DNA from: Rhizobium sp. BK650
GTDB taxonomy: Bacteria; Pseudomonadota; Alphaproteobacteria; Rhizobiales; Rhizobiaceae
Direction: 5' to 3'
DNA: 64,000 nt
NCBI RefSeq assembly: GCF_014195325.1
Contig: NZ_JACIBK010000001.1
Span: 248,001 to 312,000 of the forward strand
Both the position numbers and the translations under genes were made by a program. The notes under the pieces were generated by a model. That model saw only the letters and a list, made by a program, of their open reading frames with translations, had not been told where the DNA came from and did not search any database. Positions within the stretch are counted from its first letter, which is position 1, and the number at the start of each line of letters is the position of its first letter. Shown here piece after piece: positions 43,557-52,117 of the stretch.

Positions 43557-45269
43557 ATGACTTACCAGGCAACGACCATCTCGTCCGCCCGCCAATTCGT
43601 GCGCGCTGAATTGGACGCCGGAACAGTCATCCACCTCTGGCTCAAATCACGCCGACCAGGCGAGACCGCGCAGATAAGCGTCGAGGTTGACGGTACCGGG
43701 CTTCAACACGTAGATACCTCAAGGGCGACGGAATTCGAATTCAGCAAGGTTGTACTGTCTCGTGGCGGCAGTGCTGAATTGACCTATGATCCCAATACAA
43801 CCGCCGTTTCGGTCATCTACGCCTTTCATCCTGCACGCGTGCAGAACGAGGGGATCCGCGTTCTCCAACACAGCGCCGAAAACGCGCCTCCAGCTCTTTC
43901 GGATGGCTATCATTTCCGGCCACCGTTTGGCTGGATGAATGATCCGAACGGCTTTGGCCGGTTTGGCGGGCAGGTGCATCTTTTCTACCAGCATTATCCT
44001 CACAGCCTGCGTTGGAACACCATGCATTGGGGACATGCCGTGTCGAACGACTATGTCCATTGGCGGCATCTTCCGGTCTTCCTGTTTCCGTCGGATGACC
44101 TGTCGCAGCGCGACGACGGACGCGGCGGCGCCTTTTCCGGTTCGGCCATAGCATGGGCCGGGCAGGGCGGAGAAGGTATCCGCATCTTCTACACCGAGCA
44201 GGTGCGGGATCGAAAACCGGAAGAGCAGATCCAGCTGTCGGCGATCAGCCGCGACAGTCTTTCGGCGGAGCCGTCCGCCGTGATTCTCCCGGAGCGACCA
44301 GGCGGGTTGGACCTGACGCTCGACTTCCGCGATCCCTATGTCTTCAAGGGGCCTGACGGGCGCTGGAAGATGTTGCTCGGCAGCCGCGACAAGGCTGGCG
44401 GCGTCATTCTGCTCTATGAGACGCTTAATTCGGCGGGCGCCGATGGATGGGCGTTCCTCGGCACGCTGCACCGGGAAAATCGCTACGGCATGACGGCGGC
44501 GGAATGTCCGTGCATGGTGCCGCTTGGCGATGCTGGCGCCTCTGAAACGCGGTGGGCGTTAATATTCGGACTTCTCACGAGCCGGGATGCGAAGACCGGG
44601 CGCCGGAATATGACCAGTGTCACGGTCGGGCGCTTCGATGGCCAAAGCTTTACTCCAGAACTGGAGCAGGAACTGGATTTTGGTTCAGACGCCTATGCTT
44701 TTCAGGCCTTCGTCGATGATGGCGGTCCAGTCGGAATTGCATGGCTCGCCAACTGGACAGATGTTTCCAAAAAGGAGGACTTTCAAACGGCAATGACCTT
44801 GCCACGCCGGGTGCTATGGGACGGAACGGCGGTCCTGACGCCGCCGGTGGAAGGTGTCAACGCGCTTCGGCATGCGGAGCTTGATCGCACCCGTCTGGCA
44901 GCGGGGGAACGGTTGCCATTTGAGAACGGCGCCGTCGAGATCGAATTGGATCTTTCAAGCCCTGGTGCAGCCTTCGAATTACGCTTCGACCATCCTGACA
45001 TGGACCTAGCGGTTCGCCTGAACGGCGAAGGCCTGGAGATCCTCTTTGGTGATCGCACCGGCAAGGCTTCACCCCGCTACCTCGCGGCAGCTGCGCGACC
45101 GTCAACGGTGCGCGTGTTCGTTGATGCCGGATCGATCGAAGTCTTCGCCGACAACGGCCGGTGGACAGGAACCAAGCGACTGCCGACCTTTATGGGCGTC
45201 AAGGCCGCACAACTATTTCAAGGAATTGGTTCGATCGCCGGCGCCCGCGTCTGGCAACTCAAGCTCTAA
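43557..45269 (+). CDS. GH32 fructan/sucrose hydrolase with N-terminal beta domain
   Basis: A 570-residue glycoside hydrolase of family 32, cytoplasmic since no signal peptide is seen. Residues 1-120 form an extra beta-rich region (for example TVIHLWLKSRRPGETAQISV) before the five-bladed propeller. The catalytic residues are visible: nucleophile Asp in FGWMNDPNG near residue 127, transition-state stabiliser in DFRDPYVF near 258, and acid/base Glu in TAAECPCMV near 313. A C-terminal beta-sandwich follows (VRVFVDAGSIEVFADNGRWT). The extra N-terminal domain is absent from ordinary invertases. It should hydrolyse imported sucrose or fructo-oligosaccharides. Start ATG at 43557 after AAAGG. Confidence 0.9.
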   Translation: MTYQATTISSARQFVRAELDAGTVIHLWLKSRRPGETAQISVEVDGTGLQHVDTSRATEFEFSKVVLSRGGSAELTYDPNTTAVSVIYAFHPARVQNEGIRVLQHSAENAPPALSDGYHFRPPFGWMNDPNGFGRFGGQVHLFYQHYPHSLRWNTMHWGHAVSNDYVHWRHLPVFLFPSDDLSQRDDGRGGAFSGSAIAWAGQGGEGIRIFYTEQVRDRKPEEQIQLSAISRDSLSAEPSAVILPERPGGLDLTLDFRDPYVFKGPDGRWKMLLGSRDKAGGVILLYETLNSAGADGWAFLGTLHRENRYGMTAAECPCMVPLGDAGASETRWALIFGLLTSRDAKTGRRNMTSVTVGRFDGQSFTPELEQELDFGSDAYAFQAFVDDGGPVGIAWLANWTDVSKKEDFQTAMTLPRRVLWDGTAVLTPPVEGVNALRHAELDRTRLAAGERLPFENGAVEIELDLSSPGAAFELRFDHPDMDLAVRLNGEGLEILFGDRTGKASPRYLAAAARPSTVRVFVDAGSIEVFADNGRWTGTKRLPTFMGVKAAQLFQGIGSIAGARVWQLKL

Positions 45270-45287
45270 TTTTGGTGGGAGGCTATA

Positions 45288-46340
45288 ATGGCATCGGTCG
45301 CCATCGATGAAGTCAAGAAGCAGTATGGTGCGGCATCCGTGATACACGGCGTTTCCGTGGACATAGCGGACGGTGAGTTCGTCACGCTTGTCGGGCCGTC
45401 AGGCTGCGGCAAATCTACTTTACTGCGCATGCTTGCAGGACTCGAGGATATCAGCGGCGGCGAAATCCGCATCGGTGGGCGCGTCGTCAACGAGGTGCCG
45501 CCAAAGGAACGTGACATCGCAATGGTGTTTCAGAGCTACGCGCTCTACCCGCATATGACGGTCGAGGAGAATATGGGATTTGCCCTCAAGCTTCAGGGCC
45601 AGGACAAGACGACAATCTCAAAGCGCGTGCGCGAGGCGGCCGGGATACTGGCGCTCGAACCACTTCTTGACAGGCTGCCGAAGCAATTGAGCGGCGGGCA
45701 GCGGCAGCGTGTGGCTATGGGGCGCGCGATTGTCCGGCATCCAAAAGTGTTTCTCTTTGACGAGCCATTGTCGAATCTCGACGCGAAATTGCGGGTGACG
45801 ATGCGCGCCGAGATCAAGGAACTGCACCAGCGCCTGAAGACGACGACCGTTTACGTCACCCACGACCAGATCGAAGCCATGACCATGGCCGACAAGATTG
45901 TCGTCATGCGCGCCGGAAGCATCGAACAGGTCGGAAAACCGCTCGATCTCTATGACCGTCCGGTAAACACTTTCGTCGCGACCTTCATCGGCTCTCCCGC
46001 CATGAACGTATTCAACGGGAAGAGCAACGGGGGTCGTTTTGTTCTGGATGGGGGCCCTGCTCTGCCTTTGCCCAGCGCCCCAGGCATCGCGGAGATCGCC
46101 CGGTATGGCATTAGGCCGGAGCACATTGCACTGTCAGTGGATGAGGCCGGTGTCCCCGCACAGATTATCCTCGTTGAACCGACCGGCCCGGAAACGATGC
46201 TCATTGTGAAGATCGCCGACCAGACGGCGACGGTGATGCTTCGCGATCGGATTGACGTTCAGCCGGGGCAGAGCGTGCAACTCAGTTTCGACCCAGCAAA
46301 GCTTCACCTTTTTGACTCGGCGGGAGATCGCGTTAACTAA
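45288..46340 (+). CDS. Sugar ABC transporter ATP-binding protein (MalK/UgpC-like)
   Basis: Cytoplasmic ATPase energising the two permeases, 350 residues. Walker A GPSGCGKST near residue 36, Q-loop MVFQSYALYPHMTV near 80, signature LSGGQRQRVAMGRAI near 134, Walker B VFLFDEPLSNLDAKL near 152, switch His in VTHDQIEAMT near 190, and a C-terminal OB-like regulatory domain from about 240 (GIRPEHIALS). It follows the GH32 gene by 18 bp, with GGGAGG upstream. ATPase-last order with an enzyme gene inside the transporter operon is common for CUT1 systems. Confidence 0.92.
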   Translation: MASVAIDEVKKQYGAASVIHGVSVDIADGEFVTLVGPSGCGKSTLLRMLAGLEDISGGEIRIGGRVVNEVPPKERDIAMVFQSYALYPHMTVEENMGFALKLQGQDKTTISKRVREAAGILALEPLLDRLPKQLSGGQRQRVAMGRAIVRHPKVFLFDEPLSNLDAKLRVTMRAEIKELHQRLKTTTVYVTHDQIEAMTMADKIVVMRAGSIEQVGKPLDLYDRPVNTFVATFIGSPAMNVFNGKSNGGRFVLDGGPALPLPSAPGIAEIARYGIRPEHIALSVDEAGVPAQIILVEPTGPETMLIVKIADQTATVMLRDRIDVQPGQSVQLSFDPAKLHLFDSAGDRVN

Positions 46341-46529
46341 ACTGAACCGCCCGTAGGATGCGATGGGCGTCGCGGTTGTGCGGGTGTTGCTGATTCAAGA
46401 ACAAGCCCTGTGGAGGCGATCGCCACCCGACCCCAAATCGGTCGGGACTGGCCGAGCGCCTCTCCATGTGCGAGCTCTTGACGGCTATGGAAGCATTCCC
46501 GGCATAGAGAAGGAAAGCTTGATGCGGCG
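46341..46529. other. Intergenic region after the ATPase gene
   Basis: No gene is supported. An imperfect inverted repeat starts just after the stop (AACCGC near 46345 with GCGGTT near 46372) and may end transcription. Nothing resembling an insertion sequence or integrase remnant was seen, although this is one edge of the repeat-bounded module. Confidence 0.4.
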
Positions 46530-46789
46530 TTCGGCATTTATGCTAAGGCATCGCCCACGATGCTATGAAGGAGCCGCTGAAAGATGCAGATCGAAGTCCC
46601 TTGCCCGAAGTGCCGCAACACGCGCATGAAGTTTCCGCGCCCGCAACCGATCGACAGCGACATCATCACTTGCTTCAGCTGCAATTTCGAACTCGGCACC
46701 TATGGCTCGATCAAGAAAAAGATGATGGCGATGCTGAACCGCGTCGCGGCTGCCGAACAGCAGCAGAAGAAACATTGAAGGTGGGGCGA
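46530..46789 (+). repeat. Right direct repeat bounding the fructan module
   Basis: Second copy of the sequence at 38891-39153, same orientation. Similarity begins at TTCGGCATTT and continues through the small zinc-ribbon gene. After the stop codon both copies have a related GGGGCGA segment, then diverge. Confidence 0.9.
46584..46778 (+). CDS. Small zinc-ribbon protein, copy 2
   Basis: A 64-residue near-duplicate of the protein at 38945, with the same two CxxC pairs (CPKCRN and CFSCNF). It has Met for Val in KKKMMAMLNRV and one fewer Lys at the C-terminus. The same AAGGAG ribosome site and leader are present. Both copies keep intact frames and mostly third-position or non-coding changes, so both may be functional. 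A 6-bp hairpin (GGGCGA, TCCC, TCGCCC at 46784-46799) follows the stop. Confidence 0.8.
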   Translation: MQIEVPCPKCRNTRMKFPRPQPIDSDIITCFSCNFELGTYGSIKKKMMAMLNRVAAAEQQQKKH

Positions 46790-47210
46790 TCCCTCGCCCT
46801 CATCGGACAGCCTGGTTGCGGTTCTCAGTCTCGAGGCGACCTGCGGTATCGAGCAGCGCCTTAAGCAGAGGGAGATCACGCACTGAGGGAGGGGACGGGC
46901 TTGCCGTCCCGCCACGTGCCGCTGCCGAACACGAACGCCAAAGCCTGCCGCGGCGCTCCCATAGGGAATATTTATCGACACAATTTGAGGTGCGATCCGC
47001 TTGCTGGCAGCGCTATTCAGCCGGCGTGTGTTTCGCGTGCCTTAAAAAACGGCCGATTTCTGCGACATTTTATCCGCCGTGAATGCGTCAATGTGGAACA
47101 GAAGGTTCCTTGAAATGTGCAGATTGAATAACAGTTGTTAAATATTGGGCCGCCGGACGAGGTGGAATCCGCATCAACTGGCGGCGCATTCATCGACGGA
47201 GAAGATGCCC
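46790..47210. other. Intergenic region (about 420 bp)
   Basis: No gene is supported. The left half holds the hairpin arm after the zinc-ribbon gene. The right half becomes AT-richer (47040-47155, for example GAATAACAGTTGTTAAATAT) and should contain the promoter of the small secreted-protein gene at 47211. Short frames here lack ribosome sites. Confidence 0.4.
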
Positions 47211-47543
47211 ATGCGCAGCATTCTGACATGCGTGATGATTGCATATGCGTCGTTCGCGACGGCCCACGACGCCGCTACGGGTTGGAGTTACGACCCCTAT
47301 TGTTGCAATGGAAATGCTCATAACGGCGATTGCCAGATGATCCCGTCCAAGACTGTGGCCATCACTCCTGGTGGCTATCTGTTGACGTTGAAGCCCGGCG
47401 ATCACCGGCTTGTGACGCGCGAGCACGTCTTTTTGCTGCCGATGACAAAGGCGATGCATTCGGGCGATAGCGACTATCACCTCTGCTTGTTCCCGAACGA
47501 GGATACGCCGCGATGTTTCTATGCGCCCGATATGGGCTTCTGA
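47211..47543 (+). CDS. Small secreted cysteine-containing protein, unknown function
   Basis: A 110-residue protein from the ATG at 47211 (GGAGAAG eight bases upstream; an ATG at 47205 is also possible). The signal peptide is MRSILTCVMIAYASFATA before HDAATGWSYDPYCCNGNAHN. The mature part has five cysteines (CC near residue 33, C near 42, C and C near 95-105), suggesting disulfides in the periplasm. It ends RCFYAPDMGF. I do not recognise a family. It is tail-to-tail with the LysR gene. Confidence 0.65.
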   Translation: MRSILTCVMIAYASFATAHDAATGWSYDPYCCNGNAHNGDCQMIPSKTVAITPGGYLLTLKPGDHRLVTREHVFLLPMTKAMHSGDSDYHLCLFPNEDTPRCFYAPDMGF

Positions 47544-47578
47544 GCGAGATCTAGATCCGTTGCGTTCATGCGACGAAT

Positions 47579-48475
47579 TCAGTCCTGTTCGACATCGAAT
47601 TTCTGCAGCAGCCATTTCCGGAAGTTTCTGATTTTCGGCACGTTGCGTCTATTTTCGGGATAGGCCAGCCAATAGTCGCGTCCGTCGCTGCCGGTCAGCT
47701 CGAACGGCTGGTAAAGCCGTCCGGCGGCGATATCGTCCTGAAAATGGCCCGGATTGAGCATGGCAACACCGCCGCCAGCCATGGCGATGCTGGCGTCAAG
47801 AATTTGGGTGCCGAATTCGCTTTTCGGATAGCGGGAGAGGTCAGGGTTCTCGACGCCAGCCAAAGCAAACCATTGCGCCCACCAGGGGTCGGCGGCGCTG
47901 ATCAGCGATAGTTTCAAAAGGTCTGCGGGCTCATGCACGCCCCCGATTTCGGCCGCCAGCTTCGGACTCAGCATGGGTGCGAAATCGAGTTTCATGATGC
48001 GGTGGCAGACGAGGCCGGGCCAATCGCCGCGACCCCAGCGGATCGCGACATCGGCCGCCTCTTTCTGAAAGTCGACGAGACTGCCCGAGGTGACGAGCCT
48101 GACGGCAATATAGGGAAACTGCAGTTGGAACGAGCCTATGTAGCGCGAGAGCCATTGCTGGGCGAAAGTTGCGGTCGAATGGATCGTTAGGGTTTCCTCA
48201 GTTGCCTTGCGCATCGATGCCATTGCTTCGCTCAGGATATTGAATGCATAGGAAACTTTGGGGGCGAGATATTCGCCCGCTTCGGTCAACTCGATCTGGC
48301 GCGGGCGGCGCAGAAAAAGGGGCTCGCCGACATTCTCCTCCAGAAGCTTGATCTGGTAGCTGACAGCCGTCTGAGTCATGCCAAGTTCGTCGCCGGCCTT
48401 GGTGAAACTGCCAAGCCGGGCCACGGCTTCGAAGACGCGCAGTGCATTCAGCGGGAACTGCTTCGACAGTTTCAT
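47579..48475 (-). CDS. LysR-family regulator (GcvA-like)
   Basis: A 298-residue LysR-type regulator. The N-terminal helix-turn-helix (PLNALRVFEAVARLGSFTKA, then MTQTAVSYQIKLLEENVGEP) opens in the style of GcvA/AmpR members. The effector domain contains WGRGDWPGLVCHRIMKLDFA near residue 140 and ASIAMAGGGVAMLNPGHFQD near 235. I chose the ATG at 48475 (MKLSKQFPLNALRVFE); ATG at 48496 is possible. It is divergent from a DUF1127-like gene, its likely target or neighbour. The effector is unknown. Confidence 0.83.
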   Translation of the reverse strand: MKLSKQFPLNALRVFEAVARLGSFTKAGDELGMTQTAVSYQIKLLEENVGEPLFLRRPRQIELTEAGEYLAPKVSYAFNILSEAMASMRKATEETLTIHSTATFAQQWLSRYIGSFQLQFPYIAVRLVTSGSLVDFQKEAADVAIRWGRGDWPGLVCHRIMKLDFAPMLSPKLAAEIGGVHEPADLLKLSLISAADPWWAQWFALAGVENPDLSRYPKSEFGTQILDASIAMAGGGVAMLNPGHFQDDIAAGRLYQPFELTGSDGRDYWLAYPENRRNVPKIRNFRKWLLQKFDVEQD

Positions 48476-48575
48476 GGATAAACGCTCTTTATGCATGCAG
48501 ACGGTTGTTCGATTGGAATTGCAGCATTTTTCTCGGCAAACTGCAATCATCTCATCAAACCATTAAGGTGATGTC

Positions 48576-48770
48576 ATGAGTTGCCACGCCATCGAAGAGC
48601 GCCGTTTTTCTGCAAGAGAAGCATTGGTCACGGCTATCCGCCGGCTGGCCCGAGGGGTCGGCAGCCGGATGCCGCGGCTGGATATGGATGCCATGCCCGA
48701 TCGCATCAAGCGCGATCTCGGTTTCCTGGACGGACGGGATCCGCACTATGAGGACGATCGGTCCCGATAG
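48576..48770 (+). CDS. DUF1127-like small protein
   Basis: A 64-residue basic protein. The C-terminal half (LDMDAMPDRIKRDLGFLDGR) follows the MPD-x-x-x-x-DLG pattern of DUF1127/YjiS-type proteins, which in Rhizobiales include small RNA-binding or stress-linked proteins. AAGGTGATG precedes the ATG. Its 3' end overlaps the convergent xdhC gene by 25 bases. It is divergent from the LysR gene by 100 bp. Confidence 0.65.
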   Translation: MSCHAIEERRFSAREALVTAIRRLARGVGSRMPRLDMDAMPDRIKRDLGFLDGRDPHYEDDRSR

Positions 48771-49597
48771 GCCTCTAGTGCGGTCAGGATTTCGGCTGCC
48801 GTCATTGCGGCGATCACTTCGGGACGCTTGTCCTTCACAGCCGATCCACCGATCGGCAGGGTGAGGCGGTCGAGCCAGGAGCGTTCGCCGCCAGCCTCGC
48901 GGATAAGCCAGTTCGCAAAGGTTGCCCGTTTGGTGGCAGAGCCGATCATGCCAACATAGGCGAAATCGGTGCGCGCAAGCGCCTCGCCGGCGATCAGGAA
49001 ATCCAGCGCGTGGTCGTGGGTGAGGATGACGAGGACCGCATCAGCGGGCATGTTCTTCACCAAGGCCTCGGGCATCGGCACGAGCCGGCTTTTCGTCGAG
49101 GCTGGGAGATTGGCAAGCTCCTCTTTCCGGGTTTCGATGACGGTAACCGAAAGCGGCAGTGGCGCGAGTGCCGCGGCAAGGGCGCGGCCAACATGGCCAG
49201 CACCGAAGACATAGACTTCCGGCATGCGTTCGACTTCGCTTTCCTGCTTCTTCTCCAGCTCATCCCTTACGGACTTCGTCACGCGCCGGAAGCGCAGCTG
49301 CGTGCGGCCGCCGCAGCACTGGCCGATTTCGGGACCGAGCGGAATATCCATCATGTCAGTGCCGCCGGCGCTGGCGAGCAACGCCCGGGCATTGCCGATC
49401 GCGATGAACTCGAAATGGCCGCCCCCGATCGTGCCCCAGACGCTGCTGGTCGAAACCAGCATGAAAGTGCCGGCCTCGCGCGGCGTCGAGCCCTGTGTGT
49501 GTGTTATCTCGACGAGCACCGCATCGGGCTGCAGGGCAAGGAAGGCGCGGAAGTCGCTACCGGGCACAAAACCGGAGAGGATTTCGCGCCGTGTCAT
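48746..49597 (-). CDS. xdhC: Xanthine dehydrogenase accessory protein XdhC
   Basis: Molybdenum-cofactor-binding chaperone that sulfurates and inserts the cofactor into xanthine dehydrogenase; 283 residues, cytoplasmic. N-terminal VEITHTQGSTPREAGTFMLV near residue 30, IGGGHFEFIAI near 56, CCGGRTQLRF near 95, then the Rossmann domain (VYVFGAGHVGRALAAALAPL) near 127 and THDHALDFLI near 195. The start is ATG at 49597, two bases after the xdhB stop; the frame extending to 49798 lies inside xdhB and is not used. Third gene of xdhABC. Confidence 0.93.
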   Translation of the reverse strand: MTRREILSGFVPGSDFRAFLALQPDAVLVEITHTQGSTPREAGTFMLVSTSSVWGTIGGGHFEFIAIGNARALLASAGGTDMMDIPLGPEIGQCCGGRTQLRFRRVTKSVRDELEKKQESEVERMPEVYVFGAGHVGRALAAALAPLPLSVTVIETRKEELANLPASTKSRLVPMPEALVKNMPADAVLVILTHDHALDFLIAGEALARTDFAYVGMIGSATKRATFANWLIREAGGERSWLDRLTLPIGGSAVKDKRPEVIAAMTAAEILTALEAYRDRSSS

Positions 49598-49599
49598 CG

Positions 49600-51936
49600 C
49601 TACACCCTTTTCATCCTTTCGACCGCCATCAGCACGCGTTCGGGCGTGGCAGGCGCATCGAGGTGGGGGCAGATGCGATAGTTTGCAACGCTGGCGACGG
49701 CCATGGAGAGGGCTTCCAGCACCGAGATCGCCAGCATGAACGGCGGCTCGCCAACGGCCTTGGAACGGCCGATCGTGGCTTCCGCGTTTTCGGACCATTC
49801 GGCGAGGCGCACATTGAATATCTTGGGCCGGTCGGAAGCGAGCGGGATCTTGTAGGTGGAGGGCGCATGAGTGCGCAGGCGCCCCTTGTCATCCCACCAG
49901 AGCTCCTCCGTCGTCAGCCATCCCATGCCTTGGACGAAGGCGCCTTCGACCTGGCCGATATCGATCGCCGGGTTCAGGGAGCGGCCGACATCGTGGAGGA
50001 TATCGGTGCGGTCGACGAGATATTCGCCGGTCAGCGTATCGATCGAGACTTCGGAGCAAGCGGCGCCATAGGCGAAATAATAGAAGGGTGTGCCACGACC
50101 GGCCTTCCGGTCCCAATGGATCTTCGGCGTCTTGTAGAAGCCTGCGGCCGAAAGCTGGACGCGGGCGAAATAGGCCTGCTTGATGAAATCAGGGAAAGGG
50201 ATTTCCAGATCGCCGACCCGCACGCGGTTTGGCAGAAACACGATTTCTTCGGCCGGAACGCCCCATTTCTCGGCGGCAAAGGCGACGAGCCGCTCCTTGA
50301 TCTGGCGGGCTGCATCGAAGGCGGCCATGCCGTTCAGGTCCGAACCGGAGGAGGCAGCGGTGGCCGATGTGTTCGGTACCTTGCCGGTCGTGGTCGCCGT
50401 GATCTTCACGCGGTCTATATCGATCTGGAAACTGTCGGCGAGAACCTGCGCCACCTTGGTGTAGAGGCCCTGGCCCATTTCCGTGCCGCCATGGTTTAGG
50501 TGGACCGAGCCATCCTGATAGACATGGACGAGGGCGCCAGCCTGATTGAAGGCGGTCATGGTGAAGGAGATGCCGAACTTGACCGGTGTGAGCGCAATGC
50601 CCTTGCGGATATAGCGGCTGTCGCGGTTGAAGGCCACGATGGCGTTGCGCCGGGTACGGTAGTCGGCGCTGTCTTCCAGCTCCTCGACGACGCGGGCGAT
50701 GATATTGTCCTCGACCTCCTGATGGTAGGGCGTGGCCGTGCGTCCCGAACCCGGCTGGCCGTAAAAATTCAACTTGCGGATATCGAGCGGATCCTTGCCT
50801 ACGGCATAGGCGATCTCTTCGATGAAACGTTCGGCACCGAGCATGCCCTGCGGGCCGCCGAAACCGCGAAAGGCGGTGTTCGAGACGGTATGGGTCTTCA
50901 GCGGCTGCGAGGTCAGATGTACATGCGGATAGAAGTAGCTGGAATCCGCATGGAAGAGGGCGCGGTCGGTCACGGGGCCTGACAGGTCAGATGAGAAGCC
51001 GCAGCGGGCCGAATAGGTGGCATCGACCGCGTGAATGCGGCCCTCGTCGTCGAAGCCGAGTTCATAGTCGACGCGGAAGTCGTGGCGCTTGCCGGTGGCG
51101 CTCATGTCCTCATCGCGGTCGGGACGGAACTTGATGGCGCGGTTCAGCTTCTTGGCTGCCACTGCGGCAAGGGCCGCGAACTGATTGCCCTGCGTTTCCT
51201 TGCCGCCGAAGCCGCCGCCCATGCGGCGCACATTCACGGTGACGGCGTTCGAAGGAATGTTCAGCACGTGCCCGACGATATGCTGGATTTCGCTCGGATG
51301 CTGGGTCGAGGACCAGACGGCGACCTCATCGTCCTCACCGGGGATGGCCATGGCGATATGGCTTTCCAGGTAGAAATGCTCCTGGCCGCCGATGCGCATC
51401 TGGCCTTTCAGCCGCCGCGGGGCTTTTTCCATTTCCGTCTTCGCTTCGCCACGCTGCAGCGTCATCGGGGTTATGACGAGCGGGCTGCCATTTTCAATGG
51501 CGCCGTCGATGTCGCTCCAGTGCGGCAGGTCGCGATATTCGATCTTCGCCTTGCGCGCGGCGCGGCGGGCAATCTCGCGGGTTTCAGCGATCACTGCGAA
51601 GATCGGCTGGCCGTGGAATTCGACCTTGCTTTCGGCAAGCAGCGGCTCATCGTGGCTGCCGTTCGAGCTGACGTCGTTGACGCCGGGAATGTCCTTGCCG
51701 GCGAAGACCCAGACGACGCCGGGGCAGGCCGCGACCTCGGAGAGATCCATCGAGACGATCTCGGCATGAGCCCTGTCGGAGAGGCCGAGTGCGCCATGCA
51801 GGAGGCCGGCGGGTTCCGGAATATCGTCGATATAATCGGCACTTCCGGTAACATGCTTATGCGCTGAATCATGGCGCAGCGAGACATGCATCTGGCCGTT
51901 GATGAGCTTGCGATCCTCGAAGGCGGACTTGTCCAT
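49600..51936 (-). CDS. xdhB: Xanthine dehydrogenase molybdopterin-binding subunit XdhB
   Basis: Large catalytic subunit, 778 residues, oxidising hypoxanthine and xanthine to urate. Molybdopterin signatures: VNVRRMGGGFGGKETQGNQF near residue 240, TVSNTAFRGFGGPQGMLGAE near 330, HLNHGGTEMGQGLYTKVAQV near 470, VEGAFVQGMGWLTTEE near 650, and the catalytic Glu in SKAVGEPPFMLAIS near 725. The ATG at 51936 (MDKSAFEDRKLINGQ) is preceded by GAGGGAG. The frame to 52101 would translate a palindromic repeat and is rejected. Confidence 0.95.
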   Translation of the reverse strand: MDKSAFEDRKLINGQMHVSLRHDSAHKHVTGSADYIDDIPEPAGLLHGALGLSDRAHAEIVSMDLSEVAACPGVVWVFAGKDIPGVNDVSSNGSHDEPLLAESKVEFHGQPIFAVIAETREIARRAARKAKIEYRDLPHWSDIDGAIENGSPLVITPMTLQRGEAKTEMEKAPRRLKGQMRIGGQEHFYLESHIAMAIPGEDDEVAVWSSTQHPSEIQHIVGHVLNIPSNAVTVNVRRMGGGFGGKETQGNQFAALAAVAAKKLNRAIKFRPDRDEDMSATGKRHDFRVDYELGFDDEGRIHAVDATYSARCGFSSDLSGPVTDRALFHADSSYFYPHVHLTSQPLKTHTVSNTAFRGFGGPQGMLGAERFIEEIAYAVGKDPLDIRKLNFYGQPGSGRTATPYHQEVEDNIIARVVEELEDSADYRTRRNAIVAFNRDSRYIRKGIALTPVKFGISFTMTAFNQAGALVHVYQDGSVHLNHGGTEMGQGLYTKVAQVLADSFQIDIDRVKITATTTGKVPNTSATAASSGSDLNGMAAFDAARQIKERLVAFAAEKWGVPAEEIVFLPNRVRVGDLEIPFPDFIKQAYFARVQLSAAGFYKTPKIHWDRKAGRGTPFYYFAYGAACSEVSIDTLTGEYLVDRTDILHDVGRSLNPAIDIGQVEGAFVQGMGWLTTEELWWDDKGRLRTHAPSTYKIPLASDRPKIFNVRLAEWSENAEATIGRSKAVGEPPFMLAISVLEALSMAVASVANYRICPHLDAPATPERVLMAVERMKRV

Positions 51937-51995
51937 CAGATGGCTCCCTCGAGAGGAAATGCTGTGGCGTGTGGCCCCCACATCCGCCATTCGGG

Positions 51996-52068
51996 CACCT
52001 TCTCCCCCAAGGGAGAAGGGGGGGACGAGACGGAGCGGCATCCCCTTCTCCCCAACAGGGAGAAGGTG
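51996..52068. repeat. Rhizobial intergenic palindromic repeat between xdhA and xdhB
   Basis: Outer arms CACCTTCTCCC (51996-52006) and GGGAGAAGGTG (52058-52068) enclose two small hairpins, CCTTCTCCC with GGGAGAAGG at 51997-52018 and again at 52044-52066. The flanks continue the symmetry loosely (CATCCGCCATTCGGGCACC and GGTGGCGGCAGCCGGATGAG). This is a dispersed repeat pattern common in Rhizobium genomes. It sits within the 181-bp gap of the operon and may modulate xdhB relative to xdhA. Confidence 0.8.
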
Positions 52069-52117
52069 GCGGCAGCCGGATGAGGGGGCCTGTTTGCGCA
52101 AACATTCATCATCCTCA

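Noticed and set aside
38891..46789. A composite transposon or integron for the fructan module
   Set aside because: No transposase, integrase, terminal inverted repeats or target-site duplication was seen; the flanking repeats are gene-bearing direct repeats.
49598..49798. A 67-residue N-terminal extension of XdhC
   Set aside because: It lies inside the xdhB coding region in another frame; the ATG at 49597 is where XdhC proteins start.
51937..52101. A 55-residue N-terminal extension of XdhB
   Set aside because: It would translate the intergenic palindromic repeat; the ATG at 51936 has its own ribosome site and fits the family start.
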